Part shown: positions 36,174-45,027 of the stretch, piece by piece | Layout: the number at the start of each line of letters is the position of its first letter | Position numbering within the stretch: position 1 is the stretch's first letter | Assembly (NCBI RefSeq): GCF_009495755.1 | Contig: NZ_WIBJ01000031.1 | Location: 62,001 to 126,000 of the forward strand | DNA length: 64,000 nt | Source of the DNA: Flavobacterium sp. LMO8 | Lineage (GTDB): Bacteria; Bacteroidota; Bacteroidia; Flavobacteriales; Flavobacteriaceae | Direction of reading: 5' to 3' | Notes under the pieces: model-generated | The model's database searches: none | Seen by the model: the letters and a program-made list of their open reading frames with translations, nothing else | What the model was told of the DNA's origin: nothing | Program-made: the position numbers and the translations under genes

Positions 36174-37124
36174 TTATTGATAAATCTTACAAATTTTATC
36201 TACAATGGTTTGCGCCAATTTTTGATGACTTTCAAAGGTCCAACCTGCGATATGTGGAGTTAATAGTACATTTTCAGCAGTTAAAAGATATTCGAATGCG
36301 GCTGGCTTTTCTCCTTCAAACAAAGTTTCAAAAGATAGTTTTTCGTATTCTAAAACATCTAAACCAGCACCTAAAATTTTGCCAGATTTCAATCCTTCAA
36401 CCAAATCAGTGGTTACAACTGAATTTCCTCTTGCCGTATTAATCAACCAAAATGGCTTTTTGAATTGATTAATGAAATCCGAATTGATCATTTTATCGGT
36501 TTCAGGTGTCCAAGGTGTGTGTAAGCTTAATACATCTGCTTTTTCTTGAAGTTCGGATAAGGCAACTTGAGTCGCATTGGCATCACCTAAATTAGGTAAA
36601 ATATCGTGACATAAAACGGTTACATCAAATCCGCGAAGTTTTTTAGCGAATGATTTTCCCATGTTTCCATAACCAATAATTCCAATGGTTTTGCCTTCTA
36701 ACTCATGTCCGCGATTGGCTTCACGCTTCCATTGACCTGATTTAACTTCGTTATTGGCTTTGTTTAGATTATTAAAAAGCGACAATAACATTCCAATAGC
36801 GTGTTCGCCAACAGCATTTGCATTTCCTTCTGGAGCAGCGATTAAATGAATTCCTTTCGCTGTAGCGTAATCACAATCGATACTTTCTAAACCAGCACCA
36901 ACACGAGCAATGAATTGCAAATTTGTAGCTTTATCTAAAAACGTTTTATCAATTTTGAAACGACTTCTGATGACAATTCCGTGGTAATTTTCAATTTTAG
37001 CTTCCACTTCTTGTTTGGACGAAGTAAAATCGGCTTCGTTATGAAAACCCGCTTGTTGCAATTGTTCCCAAAGTAACGGATGGTTGCTATCGATGTGAAG
37101 TATTTTGATGTTGGCTACATTCAT
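36174..37124 (-). CDS. D-2-hydroxyacid dehydrogenase (SerA-like)
   Basis: A 316-residue NAD-dependent dehydrogenase. The NAD site is GIIGYGNMGKSFA. Catalytic residues are Arg in NTARGNSVV, Glu in LGAGLDVLEYE and His in LTPHIAGWT. The family includes phosphoglycerate dehydrogenase, the first step of serine synthesis; without a C-terminal ACT domain the substrate is not certain. It is a single gene; the nearest upstream gene is convergent with nothing and 1 kb of its own sequence separates it from the TM2 operon start. Confidence 0.88.
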   Translation of the reverse strand: MNVANIKILHIDSNHPLLWEQLQQAGFHNEADFTSSKQEVEAKIENYHGIVIRSRFKIDKTFLDKATNLQFIARVGAGLESIDCDYATAKGIHLIAAPEGNANAVGEHAIGMLLSLFNNLNKANNEVKSGQWKREANRGHELEGKTIGIIGYGNMGKSFAKKLRGFDVTVLCHDILPNLGDANATQVALSELQEKADVLSLHTPWTPETDKMINSDFINQFKKPFWLINTARGNSVVTTDLVEGLKSGKILGAGLDVLEYEKLSFETLFEGEKPAAFEYLLTAENVLLTPHIAGWTFESHQKLAQTIVDKICKIYQ

Positions 37125-37160
37125 AATTATCTATTGAAATATAAAAGTACTAAATTGATT

Positions 37161-37190
37161 CAAAAAAAATGAGGCCATTTCGACCTCATT
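37161..37190 (-). terminator. terminator of the EnvC-like gene
   Basis: AATGAGG (37168-37174) pairs with CCTCATT (37184-37190), followed on the minus strand by eight T. It begins 7 nt past the stop. Confidence 0.8.
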
Positions 37191-37196
37191 CTTATT

Positions 37197-38432
37197 TTAT
37201 AAGTTTAACCAAGATTCTGGATTTAGTGTTGTTGTATTTTGTAATACTAAAAACTTAATTACCGCACTTCCAGAAGAATCGGTGTGAATTTTTCCAATAT
37301 TTTGTTTGATTGTTACCTTTTGTCCTTTGCTCACACTAACAGAAGATAAATTCAAATAAACAGTAATAAAATCTCCGTGCTGAATATAAACTGCTTTGTT
37401 GTTTGCCGAAATTACCTGAACTTGCAACACTTTGCCACCAAAAACAGCTCTTGCCGAAGCACCTGGTTTTGTTGAAATTTCAACACCACTGTTATGTATA
37501 GTTAAATTCTTATGAACAGGATGCGGTTGATCGCCATGTTTTAATGAAATATAACCATCAACTACTGGCCAAGGTAATTTACCTTTATTGGCTTTAAAAT
37601 TATCTGAAACTACTTTACCTTCTGCAGATAACACAAATTTTGAAGTAGCTGCAGTTCCTGTTTTTGGTGCAGCTTTTCCTGTTTTAGCGGCATTTTTTTT
37701 GTTTGCTGCTGCTATTTCGTCGGCAATTATTTTTTTGATTTTTTTATCAATGTCTTTTGCCTCTTTTTGCTTTTTATCAATTTCTGCAGAGTATTTTTTC
37801 TTGTCTTTTTGAATAATTTTAGCTAAACGTTCTTGTTCTTTTTTTTCTTGTTCTAATTCTTGTTTTTCTTTTTCGGTTTGTTCAAGAACAATTTCTTTTT
37901 CTTTTTTACTTTCTGTTAAACGTTTTTCAGCTTCAACTAATTTTTTTTGTTTTTCTTTTATTTCTTCACCTTGCATTTTTCTAAAACCTGCATATTGCTT
38001 CATGTATTGAATACGTTTATAGGCTTGTAGAAAATTTTCGGAAGACAAAACAAACATAATTCTGCTTTGCTCGTTTCTACTTTTGTATGATTTTACAATC
38101 ATTTTTTTATAATCTTCACGCAAAACTTTTAACTCTCTATTTAGTTTATTCATTTCGAGTTGCGTTAAATAGATATCATCGGTTAAAATACGAGTTTGTT
38201 TTGCTGTTGTATTAATTAGGTTTTGTCTTAAACTAATTAAACCATTTTGTTGTGTAATTTGCTTTAAAACCGATTTTTCTTTCTTTTTTTCAGATTCTAA
38301 TCTCGATTTGTTTTCAGAAATTTCTTTCAGGATTTGTGCTTTACGTGCTTCTAATTTTTGCTGTTCGGAAGGTTGTGCAAAACATAGGCTTGTAACGAAA
38401 AAGAAAAATAGGATTTTAATGATTTGGTTCAT
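37197..38432 (-). CDS. EnvC-like murein hydrolase activator (degenerate M23)
   Basis: A 411-residue protein with a signal peptide (about 1-19, SLCFAQ), a long lysine/glutamate-rich coiled coil (about 20-250) and a C-terminal LytM/M23 domain (about 285-411). The M23 zinc motifs are damaged: the first motif reads HNSGVEI instead of HxGxD, and the expected HxH reads IKFLV, so no metal site remains. It should activate a separate amidase during cell separation, as E. coli EnvC does for AmiA/AmiB. It is preceded by a TAnnTTTG box and followed by a terminator. Confidence 0.88.
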   Translation of the reverse strand: MNQIIKILFFFFVTSLCFAQPSEQQKLEARKAQILKEISENKSRLESEKKKEKSVLKQITQQNGLISLRQNLINTTAKQTRILTDDIYLTQLEMNKLNRELKVLREDYKKMIVKSYKSRNEQSRIMFVLSSENFLQAYKRIQYMKQYAGFRKMQGEEIKEKQKKLVEAEKRLTESKKEKEIVLEQTEKEKQELEQEKKEQERLAKIIQKDKKKYSAEIDKKQKEAKDIDKKIKKIIADEIAAANKKNAAKTGKAAPKTGTAATSKFVLSAEGKVVSDNFKANKGKLPWPVVDGYISLKHGDQPHPVHKNLTIHNSGVEISTKPGASARAVFGGKVLQVQVISANNKAVYIQHGDFITVYLNLSSVSVSKGQKVTIKQNIGKIHTDSSGSAVIKFLVLQNTTTLNPESWLNL

Positions 38433-38448
38433 GCAATAAGGATTTTTA

Positions 38449-38456
38449 CAAAGGTA
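38449..38456 (-). promoter_or_regulatory. -7 box of the EnvC-like gene
   Basis: CAAAGGTA reads TACCTTTG on the minus strand, a perfect TAnnTTTG, 16 nt upstream of the ATG. No clear -33 box was seen. Confidence 0.5.
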
Positions 38457-38478
38457 GTTTTTTTACTTAAATAAAAAA

Positions 38479-39243
38479 TTAATTGATTTCTATAGCAGTG
38501 TAACCACTAGGCACTGAATAAGGATAACTCAAATTTTCATTAAATGTTGTATTCTTATATTCTATATCTATTGCTATTTTGTCTTTCTGTATCGCTTTAA
38601 TATTGATTTCATTCGGTAAAAACATTCCTTTTTCTTCCTTGAACGAAGGATAACGAATTTCTAAATTTCGGTTTTTACTAGCTTGACTAATAACTTCTTT
38701 TTTTAATAGATAATTAGCTCCTTCAAAATAAAACTCTTTTGAAAGATCAGAATATGTTGGTAAAGCTAATTTAAACATCTTATCAACAACTTCAGAAATA
38801 TATTGTTGTTTAGTTAAATCGTCTAACGCTTTTCCAAGAAATAAATTCTGTACTTTATTGAAATCTAAATCGGTTCCTAGCCAATTACTCAACATGCTGA
38901 AATCACCTTCAAAATAGGTGTTGTTTATCTTTTCGTAATAGCTGACTTTTGTTGGAGTAATCATCGCTTTTGCCATTGGAATTCCAAAAAACTTAATATT
39001 TATCCAGATGATTTCGTCTTTTTTTATACGAATATCGGCATTCATCGAATGCGATTGTTTGTAATCTTCATATTTAGCGTTTGCTCTGATATTTAGCGTA
39101 GTAAAATCGTGCTCGTTTTTATAATGACCTTTGATTACTTTTGAAACTTCGGTGTTTTCATTTGCAGCAGTTGTTGCAACAGCTTGTTTTGATTTACATC
39201 CGATTAAAAAAACGACTAAAAAAGCTGATAATATTGACTTCAT
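38479..39243 (-). CDS. DUF4292 lipoprotein
   Basis: A 254-residue lipoprotein with the lipobox LIGC (Cys about 16) and a LolA/LolB-like series of beta strands (FTTLNIRANAKYEDYKQS, RIKKDEIIWINIKFFG, TPTKVSYYEKINNTYFEGD). It matches the DUF4292 family, thought to be of the LolA/LolB fold. A role in lipoprotein handling is inference. It directly follows the TPR gene (stop to ATG with no gap) and precedes the EnvC-like gene. Confidence 0.82.
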   Translation of the reverse strand: MKSILSAFLVVFLIGCKSKQAVATTAANENTEVSKVIKGHYKNEHDFTTLNIRANAKYEDYKQSHSMNADIRIKKDEIIWINIKFFGIPMAKAMITPTKVSYYEKINNTYFEGDFSMLSNWLGTDLDFNKVQNLFLGKALDDLTKQQYISEVVDKMFKLALPTYSDLSKEFYFEGANYLLKKEVISQASKNRNLEIRYPSFKEEKGMFLPNEINIKAIQKDKIAIDIEYKNTTFNENLSYPYSVPSGYTAIEIN

Positions 39244-40608
39244 TTATTTTTGTAATTGCTTTAATTTGTTAGTATACACTTGTTTTTTTGCAATATCATT
39301 CAAATTTTCACAACTGATAATTAATTGTTTGTAAAAATTAGCATTGAAACGATTGTTATAAATTCCAGATTCTGATGCATTAAACTCAACTACAAAATCC
39401 AAGCCGTTTTCTAAAATGGTTTTTGCTTTCTTATATTCTTTAAGTTGATTGTATCCTAAACCAGCATAAAAATAAAACCCAACTTGTGTTGGAAATGACT
39501 CCAAATAATCTTCCGCTTTTATAGTTACCAATTGAAAATCTTGCTTTTGAATTAACACTTCCAAATACAGTTCCATCGCTTCAACATCATCCGAATTCTT
39601 TTTGATTCCTTTCTCGAAATAATATACTGTTTTTTCTAAATCGTTCTTTTTCCAGAAAAATTTGGCCACTTCTTTGGCTACATTGATCTCTTTGTCATCG
39701 TTAAAATACGGAATGGCTTTGTCAATATCTTTCAAATAGGTTGGATTTTTAACAGCAAAAATCAAAAACTCATTAAAAACACGATGTTTGATTTTTAAAT
39801 CCATTCGATTATTATCCAAAACTTTAAACATTGATTTGGAAGCATTTTCGCCATCGTTATTATTCAAATGAAACTTCACCAAACTGACATGAGCCCAATC
39901 AGAATTTGGGATTTCTTTTTCTAATTGTTTTGCCACTTCAAAAGCTTTGTCTTCTTGATTGAAACTCGAGTATAAAACAATCAAATCGATGTAATTCTGT
40001 TCGTCTTTTGGATTCTTTTTAATTGCTTCTTCTAATTGTTCTTTTTGTGGTTTTGTATAGGCATTTGATTCTTGTAGCTTGAGTTTATAAAATTCCATTG
40101 TGCTCGATAACTTAGACTTAGCTTCCATATTCTTCAGTAATTCGAAAGCTTTACCGTGTTGATTAGTATTCATGTATAACGAAACCAAATCTTCTTTCAT
40201 GTTTTCATCAAACTCTATCAATTTTTCCACAATTGGAATCGATTTTTGATAATCTCTGGTTTGGTAATACACGTCATAAAGTCCATTCCAATACCAACGT
40301 TGTTTGTTGTCTAACTCGACTGCTTTTTTGAAAGCATTTTCCGCATCAACATAATTTTTTAGGCTCAAATAATTTTTACCCAATTCATATTGAAATGCTG
40401 CATTTTTTGGTTCTTTTTCAATGCATTTTTGAATTGCCACAATAGCTTTGTCATAATTTTCGATGCCACGTTGTTTCACGGCTTCGTAAAAATTATTTTC
40501 TAATTGGTCGTCCACCAAAGCAATCGCATCGGGATTTTCTTGTGCCAAAAGTAAATTTGGAAAACAAAGTAATATTATTAAAACACTAAATAAAATTATT
40601 TTTTTCAT
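39244..40608 (-). CDS. secreted tetratricopeptide-repeat protein
   Basis: A 454-residue protein with a signal peptide (about 1-22, NLLLAQ) and tandem TPRs over most of its length (AAFQYELGKNYLSLKNYVDA is the clearest unit). It probably scaffolds an envelope complex. I moved the start to ATG 40608, four codons inside the longest frame, because it overlaps the upstream stop as ATGA and begins the signal peptide. Together with the DUF4292 gene it forms an operon that starts with the unknown gene at 40976. Confidence 0.85.
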   Translation of the reverse strand: MKKIILFSVLIILLCFPNLLLAQENPDAIALVDDQLENNFYEAVKQRGIENYDKAIVAIQKCIEKEPKNAAFQYELGKNYLSLKNYVDAENAFKKAVELDNKQRWYWNGLYDVYYQTRDYQKSIPIVEKLIEFDENMKEDLVSLYMNTNQHGKAFELLKNMEAKSKLSSTMEFYKLKLQESNAYTKPQKEQLEEAIKKNPKDEQNYIDLIVLYSSFNQEDKAFEVAKQLEKEIPNSDWAHVSLVKFHLNNNDGENASKSMFKVLDNNRMDLKIKHRVFNEFLIFAVKNPTYLKDIDKAIPYFNDDKEINVAKEVAKFFWKKNDLEKTVYYFEKGIKKNSDDVEAMELYLEVLIQKQDFQLVTIKAEDYLESFPTQVGFYFYAGLGYNQLKEYKKAKTILENGLDFVVEFNASESGIYNNRFNANFYKQLIISCENLNDIAKKQVYTNKLKQLQK

Positions 40609-40976
40609 CTTTTCTTCCAAATTTCAAATGTTTTGTTCTCTGTACAAGTTGCCGATTGTATTACATTTTCAAAATTAAAACCTTCATATTTTGATATAAT
40701 ATCATATACTTCATCCCACCCTTTTGAACCTTGTGGAATTGAACATTCTTTTTCTTTCCCAATTAATAACAACCAAACATCTGGCAAAAAAGGACCTTCA
40801 TCAGTATTAACAATTTTTATCTCTTCAATTTCATTCCAATTAATCTCTTCTAAATGTCTTTTAGGATGGTTAACTTTTATTGAAAAAGCATTAATTTCAA
40901 CTTCATAGTAGTCTTCAATTTGTTTCTTAGAAGCCTCCTTTTTAGTATTGCCCAAAAAAAAGTCAAAAAATCCCAT
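40605..40976 (-). CDS. conserved-looking soluble protein, unknown
   Basis: A 123-residue protein without signal or membrane helix. It begins MGFFDFFLG and has IKVNHPKRHLEEINWNEIEE and a C-terminal VIQSATCTENKTFEIWKKR. The central WNEIEEIKIVNTDEGPF with a following WLLLIG resembles small Bacteroidota proteins of unknown role and possibly a PH-like fold. It is coupled to the TPR gene (ATGA overlap) and starts 1 nt after the nucleotidyltransferase stop. Confidence 0.65.
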   Translation of the reverse strand: MGFFDFFLGNTKKEASKKQIEDYYEVEINAFSIKVNHPKRHLEEINWNEIEEIKIVNTDEGPFLPDVWLLLIGKEKECSIPQGSKGWDEVYDIISKYEGFNFENVIQSATCTENKTFEIWKKR

Positions 40977-40977
40977 T

Positions 40978-41988
40978 TTATTCTAAAACGGAATAATCTC
41001 CGATACTAATACTTGTAAAATTGCCATCAAAACTCGCGTGATTTCCTATCATTGCGTTGTCTAATTTGGCATTTTTTATGTTCGAATGCGTTTGCACCAA
41101 ACTATTTTTTATGGTAGAATTAATCACGTGACAACCTTTTCCTAATGAAACATTTGGTCCAACGGTTGCGTTTATTAAATACACATCTTCACCAATATAA
41201 CATGGTGGAATAATGGTTGAATTTTCTAACTTCACATCAGCAGCAACTAAATTTTCACCATCATTATGTAAAAAACCTAACATTCTTGTATTGGTTTCAA
41301 CGGTAACGTCTTTGTTTCCGCAATCCATCCATTCATCTACTTTTCCTGGTACAAATTTCATACCTTTTGCCATCATTTGTTTGATACCATCATTAATTTG
41401 GTATTCGCCACCATGAATAATGTTGTTATCTAATACCGATTGCAATTCGTTTTTCAACACGGCAACATCTTTGAAATAGTAAATTCCAATAACCGCTAAA
41501 TCTGATACGAATTCTTTTGGTTTTTCTACCAATTCGATAATTTCGCCATTATCATTTAAGTTCACCACACCAAAAGCTTCTGGTTGATCCACTTGTTTTA
41601 CCCAAATTACGCTATCCGCAGTAGTGTCCAAATCAAAATCGGCACGAATTAATGTATCTGCATAAGCAATAACTGCTGGACCAGATAAAGAATCCTTAGC
41701 ACACATAATCGCGTGACCTGTTCCTAAAGCTTCGTTTTGATAATAAATGGTTCCTTTTGCACCTAATTTTTGAGCAATAGCAATTAAATCTTCTTCTACT
41801 TTTTTACCAAAACTTTCATGAATAATAAACGCAACTTCGTCAATTTTCTGATTTAAAACGCCAGCAATATCTTCCACTAATCTGTGAACGATTGGTTTCC
41901 CAGCTACTGGAATTAATGGTTTTGGTATGGTTAAGGTATGTGGGCGAAGGCGTGAACCACGACCAGCCATTGGTACGATTATTTTCAT
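40978..41988 (-). CDS. sugar-phosphate nucleotidyltransferase
   Basis: A 336-residue protein with an N-terminal nucleotidyltransferase fold (PMAGRGSRLRPHTLTIPKPL, the GxGxRLxPxT-K nucleotide motif) and a C-terminal left-handed beta-helix (hexapeptide-like IIPPCYIGEDVYLINATVGP). It activates a sugar-1-phosphate with NTP, as in glucose-1-phosphate thymidylyl- or mannose-1-phosphate guanylyltransferases. The sugar cannot be fixed from sequence. One end of the four-helix-bundle cassette lies only 18 nt upstream of its ATG. Confidence 0.88.
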   Translation of the reverse strand: MKIIVPMAGRGSRLRPHTLTIPKPLIPVAGKPIVHRLVEDIAGVLNQKIDEVAFIIHESFGKKVEEDLIAIAQKLGAKGTIYYQNEALGTGHAIMCAKDSLSGPAVIAYADTLIRADFDLDTTADSVIWVKQVDQPEAFGVVNLNDNGEIIELVEKPKEFVSDLAVIGIYYFKDVAVLKNELQSVLDNNIIHGGEYQINDGIKQMMAKGMKFVPGKVDEWMDCGNKDVTVETNTRMLGFLHNDGENLVAADVKLENSTIIPPCYIGEDVYLINATVGPNVSLGKGCHVINSTIKNSLVQTHSNIKNAKLDNAMIGNHASFDGNFTSISIGDYSVLE

Positions 41989-42006
41989 ATAGAATATGTT
42001 TTAAAC

Positions 42007-42082
42007 TTCAAAATTCATTGTTCAACATTGAATATTCAACATTTTTAACAACGAACATTCAACTTGGAATTTTGAATGTTGA
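42007..42082. repeat. 76-bp direct repeat, copy A
   Basis: Identical to 42488-42563 at 75 of 76 positions (A/G difference at the tenth to eleventh base). The unit has inverted ends TTCAAAATTC (42007-42016) and GAATTTTGAA (42067-42076) and several inner CAACATT/AATGTTG inversions, so it can fold on itself. Confidence 0.92.
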
Positions 42083-42090
42083 TTTATTAT

Positions 42091-42453
42091 TTACTTATTT
42101 TTATTTCTTGATGTTTCAATACTTTTTACAAAAATTGATATTAATTCATCGCTTTCTTTAATTGCTGTATTTATTTCAATCTCTTGTCCTAAATATAATT
42201 TTGCTCTAAAAATAATCTTTAAATTAGAATGTGTTTCTCTGAGTTCTTTCAAAACAACAGACATTTTGTGAATAAAATCATTTCTTGATTCAGCACTTTG
42301 TGCTTCACTATAATTCAAAGATGGTGCAGTGCCTGATCTAACAATTTGTCCCGACAAATGATTGCCTGCTTTTGTTGTTTTAACGTTGTCAGCAATGTTA
42401 ATTATTTGTACTGCAAAATCAATTAGTCTTTCGTGTAAATCAATTTTTTTCAT
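42091..42453 (-). CDS. four-helix-bundle protein, 23S rRNA IVS (S23) family
   Basis: A 120-residue all-helical protein of the family first described in intervening sequences of Leptospira 23S rRNA genes. Signatures are LIDFAVQIINIADNVKTTKA, then HLSGQIVRSGTAPSLNYSEA, then KMSVVLKELRETHSNLKII, and the polar C-terminal helix. It is not inside an rRNA gene here. The related Avd proteins help diversity-generating retroelements, but nothing of that kind is visible nearby. The molecular function is unknown. It is bracketed by 76-bp direct repeats. Confidence 0.88.
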   Translation of the reverse strand: MKKIDLHERLIDFAVQIINIADNVKTTKAGNHLSGQIVRSGTAPSLNYSEAQSAESRNDFIHKMSVVLKELRETHSNLKIIFRAKLYLGQEIEINTAIKESDELISIFVKSIETSRNKNK

Positions 42454-42487
42454 GGCTTATATAATTATTTATGTTACTGTTTACTAT

Positions 42488-42563
42488 TTCAAAATTCGTT
42501 GTTCAACATTGAATATTCAACATTTTTAACAACGAACATTCAACTTGGAATTTTGAATGTTGA
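42488..42563. repeat. 76-bp direct repeat, copy B
   Basis: The second copy of the unit at 42007-42082, in the same orientation, ending 5 nt before the dut stop codon and starting 34 nt upstream of the four-helix-bundle gene. Confidence 0.92.
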
Positions 42564-42568
42564 AGGCT

Positions 42569-43003
42569 TTACTTCACCCCAGTACTTCCAAAACCACCTT
42601 CACCTCTTGAAGTTTCTGACAATTCTGATACTTCAAGCCATTCTGCGCGTTCGTGTTTGGCGATGATTAATTGAGCAATACGTTCTCCGTTTTCGATTAC
42701 GAAATCTTCATTGGATAAATTTACTAAAATCACGCCGATTTCTCCACGGTAATCCGCATCTACCGTTCCTGGCGAGTTTAACACTGTGATTCCTTTTTTA
42801 GCTGCTAAACCACTTCTTGGACGTACTTGCGCTTCGTAACCGATGGGCAATTCAATGAAAAGTCCGGTTTTTACGATGGTTCTTTCTAGTGATTTTAAAG
42901 TGATGGGTTCTGAGATATTCGCACGTAAATCCATTCCTGCTGAAGCGAAAGTTTCGTAGTTAGGTAACTCGAGATTTGATTTATTGATGATTTTGATTTG
43001 CAT
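42569..43003 (-). CDS. dut: dUTP diphosphatase
   Basis: A 144-residue trimeric dUTPase that hydrolyses dUTP to dUMP, keeping uracil out of DNA and feeding dTMP synthesis. All five motifs are visible: AGMDLRA (I), [10 protein letters not shown] (II), [14 protein letters not shown] (III), GERIAQLI (IV) and the C-terminal [10 protein letters not shown] (V). The stop lies 5 nt from repeat copy B. It follows the flippase gene after a 78-nt gap. Confidence 0.96.
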   Translation of the reverse strand: MQIKIINKSNLELPNYETFASAGMDLRANISEPITLKSLERTIVKTGLFIELPIGYEAQVRPRSGLAAKKGITVLNSPGTVDADYRGEIGVILVNLSNEDFVIENGERIAQLIIAKHERAEWLEVSELSETSRGEGGFGSTGVK

Positions 43004-43081
43004 TTTTAATTTAATTTTTCTTTTTGGAACACAGATTTTAGAAATTGGAGAAATCCATACTAAATCTATAATTCAAAGTTA

Positions 43082-44539
43082 TTATTTTCTTCTGATAATC
43101 GTTAAAATAGTTTCTTTTTCGTTTCGGTATACAAAGTAAGCAAAAAACAAGATAGATGCAATTCCGAAGACGTAAGTTTCACGTAAAATGGGCACATAAA
43201 ATGAAATTCCGGAAAGCACTACTGCTAATCCCAAATAAGTAAAAATCGATTTCTTATCGTATGGAATTGGATATTTTTTTTGTCCCATGTAGTACGAAAT
43301 GAACATCATGGTTCCGTAAGCAAAAATGGTCGCAATTGCAGAACCCATATAACTATATTTAGGAATTAAAAGCAAGTTTAAAACTAAAGTTACTATTGCT
43401 CCAACAATAGAAATATAAGCGCCAATTCGAGTTTTGTCGATTAGTTTGTACCAAACGGATAAATTGGTATAAATCCCTAAAAAGAAATTCGCCAAAACAA
43501 TTAATGGCACAATATTCATTGCCGACCAATAACTTTGGTTATTCACTAAAATTAATTTTAAAATATCGGCAAAAACAATAACGCCTAAGCAAATAAACGA
43601 ACCAAAAATGACAAAATATTTGGTAATCGTAGCGTAAGTCTGAGGTGCATTTTCATTTTTTGCATGACTAAAGAAAAAGGGTTCAATTCCTAAAGTGTAT
43701 GCCGTTCGAAACAATACCATAAACATTCCGATTTTATAACACGCAGAATAGGCTCCGATATCTGCCAAGTCTATATTCATCCAACCTAATAAAATTTTGT
43801 CGAAATGTTCGTTGATGGCAAAGGCAATTCCTGCTACTAAAATAGGTAAACCATATTGCATCATTTTCTTCCACAAATCAGCATCAAATTGCCATTTGAT
43901 TTTGAAATAATCGGGCAAAACAAGAAGAAGTGTAAACAAGCTTGCTATTAAATTTGAAACAAAAATATAACCGATTTGAAAGTCTTCATGATAGATAGTC
44001 TGAATAAACACATTATCAGTATTTGTTGCCCAATTGGGTAAAAATGCCAAGAAAAAAATGTTTAGTGATAAATTAATTATAACATTTGAAATTTTTATTA
44101 CAGCATATTTTATTGGTCGTCCTTCGGCTCTAATTTTAGAAAAAGGAATAATCGCTAAAGCATCTAAAGCTAAAATCCAAATCGTAAAAACTACATATTC
44201 AACATTGATTTTTGACCAAAGGGCTAAATCTTTTCGGAATAAAAGAAATAATATCAAGAAACCAATTGTAGAACAAAAAAGTGAAATGGTTGAAGTTGAA
44301 ATTACCTTTCTTTTATCATCTTCCTTACTATAAAAACGGAAAAAAGCAGTTTCCATTCCATAAGATAAGACCACATTAAAAAAAACCATAAATGAAAAAA
44401 TTATAGAAACTTTTCCATATTCATTAGTTGGCATATGATCTGTATACAATCTTACTAAGAGAAAACTTAGCATTCTTGGCAATACAGTAGCTATACCATA
44501 AATTAGGGTTTGTTTAAAAAGACTTTTACCTGAACTCAA
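43082..44539 (-). CDS. polysaccharide/lipid-linked oligosaccharide flippase (Wzx/MATE-type)
   Basis: A 485-residue protein with about 14 transmembrane helices. It starts with SLFKQTLIYGIATVLPRMLS and has the N-terminal pattern of polysaccharide-export (PST/MOP superfamily) flippases. It presumably moves a lipid-linked glycan across the inner membrane for surface polysaccharide assembly, in keeping with the nearby sugar nucleotidyltransferase. The glycan is unknown. It stands 30 nt downstream of a small lipoprotein gene. Confidence 0.85.
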   Translation of the reverse strand: MSSGKSLFKQTLIYGIATVLPRMLSFLLVRLYTDHMPTNEYGKVSIIFSFMVFFNVVLSYGMETAFFRFYSKEDDKRKVISTSTISLFCSTIGFLILFLLFRKDLALWSKINVEYVVFTIWILALDALAIIPFSKIRAEGRPIKYAVIKISNVIINLSLNIFFLAFLPNWATNTDNVFIQTIYHEDFQIGYIFVSNLIASLFTLLLVLPDYFKIKWQFDADLWKKMMQYGLPILVAGIAFAINEHFDKILLGWMNIDLADIGAYSACYKIGMFMVLFRTAYTLGIEPFFFSHAKNENAPQTYATITKYFVIFGSFICLGVIVFADILKLILVNNQSYWSAMNIVPLIVLANFFLGIYTNLSVWYKLIDKTRIGAYISIVGAIVTLVLNLLLIPKYSYMGSAIATIFAYGTMMFISYYMGQKKYPIPYDKKSIFTYLGLAVVLSGISFYVPILRETYVFGIASILFFAYFVYRNEKETILTIIRRK

Positions 44540-44569
44540 ACTATTCGTTTTTTAGAATAACAAATGTAA

Positions 44570-45022
44570 TTAATTCTTTGGTTTTGCCGAAGGATAAAGC
44601 AACATTGGTTTTTCTTTAACTTCTTTAATAGTTTGACGGATTTCTTTTCCGTTTTTTAAGAAAATTAAAATGGCTTCGTTTTCTGCTAAGGTTAAAGCGT
44701 TTTTTGGGCTGGTGTAAATTTGGGAATCGTCACCATCAAATTTTTGTTGATTGCCTTCCGTTTTTATTCTTGCGATGAAATGGAAATTATCTTGCTTTTC
44801 AAAAGGCACTTCGTAACCTCTAAAAATTACTTTTTTTAGCTCAATTTCTTTGCTTAATTCTGTTTTTAAATCTACATAAAAGTTGATACCGCTTCCACCA
44901 CCACGAACACCCGCAACCCAACTTTCATAAGATGCTGAAAGATTTTCTACTGCAATACTTCTTTCTTGACAAGCACAGTTATAAAAAATAAAACTAATTG
45001 CTATAATGATTATTTTATTCAT
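44570..45022 (-). CDS. small predicted lipoprotein, unknown
   Basis: A 150-residue protein with a signal peptide ending at FYNC (Cys about 16) next to a second Cys (NCACQ), so lipidation is likely. The mature part starts RSIAVENLSASYESWVAGVR followed by a glycine-rich GGGSGINFYVDL, and has no membrane helix. No family was assigned with confidence. It lies between the acetyltransferase (5 nt) and the flippase gene (30 nt). Confidence 0.7.
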   Translation of the reverse strand: MNKIIIIAISFIFYNCACQERSIAVENLSASYESWVAGVRGGGSGINFYVDLKTELSKEIELKKVIFRGYEVPFEKQDNFHFIARIKTEGNQQKFDGDDSQIYTSPKNALTLAENEAILIFLKNGKEIRQTIKEVKEKPMLLYPSAKPKN

Positions 45023-45027
45023 GTTTT

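Larger units (their letters stand above)
42007..42563. mobile_element. candidate repeat-bounded cassette carrying a four-helix-bundle gene
   Basis: Two near-identical 76-bp direct repeats enclose 405 bp that is almost entirely one gene (42091-42453). The outer genes, dut and the nucleotidyltransferase, are ordinary core genes on the same strand. Recombination between the repeats would delete the gene and leave one repeat. No transposase is present, so mobility is inferred from structure only. Confidence 0.5.

Noticed and set aside
42007..42563. CRISPR-like or group II intron reading of the repeated 76-bp units
   Set aside because: Only two copies, 405 bp apart with a gene between; no regular spacers, no cas gene and no reverse transcriptase.
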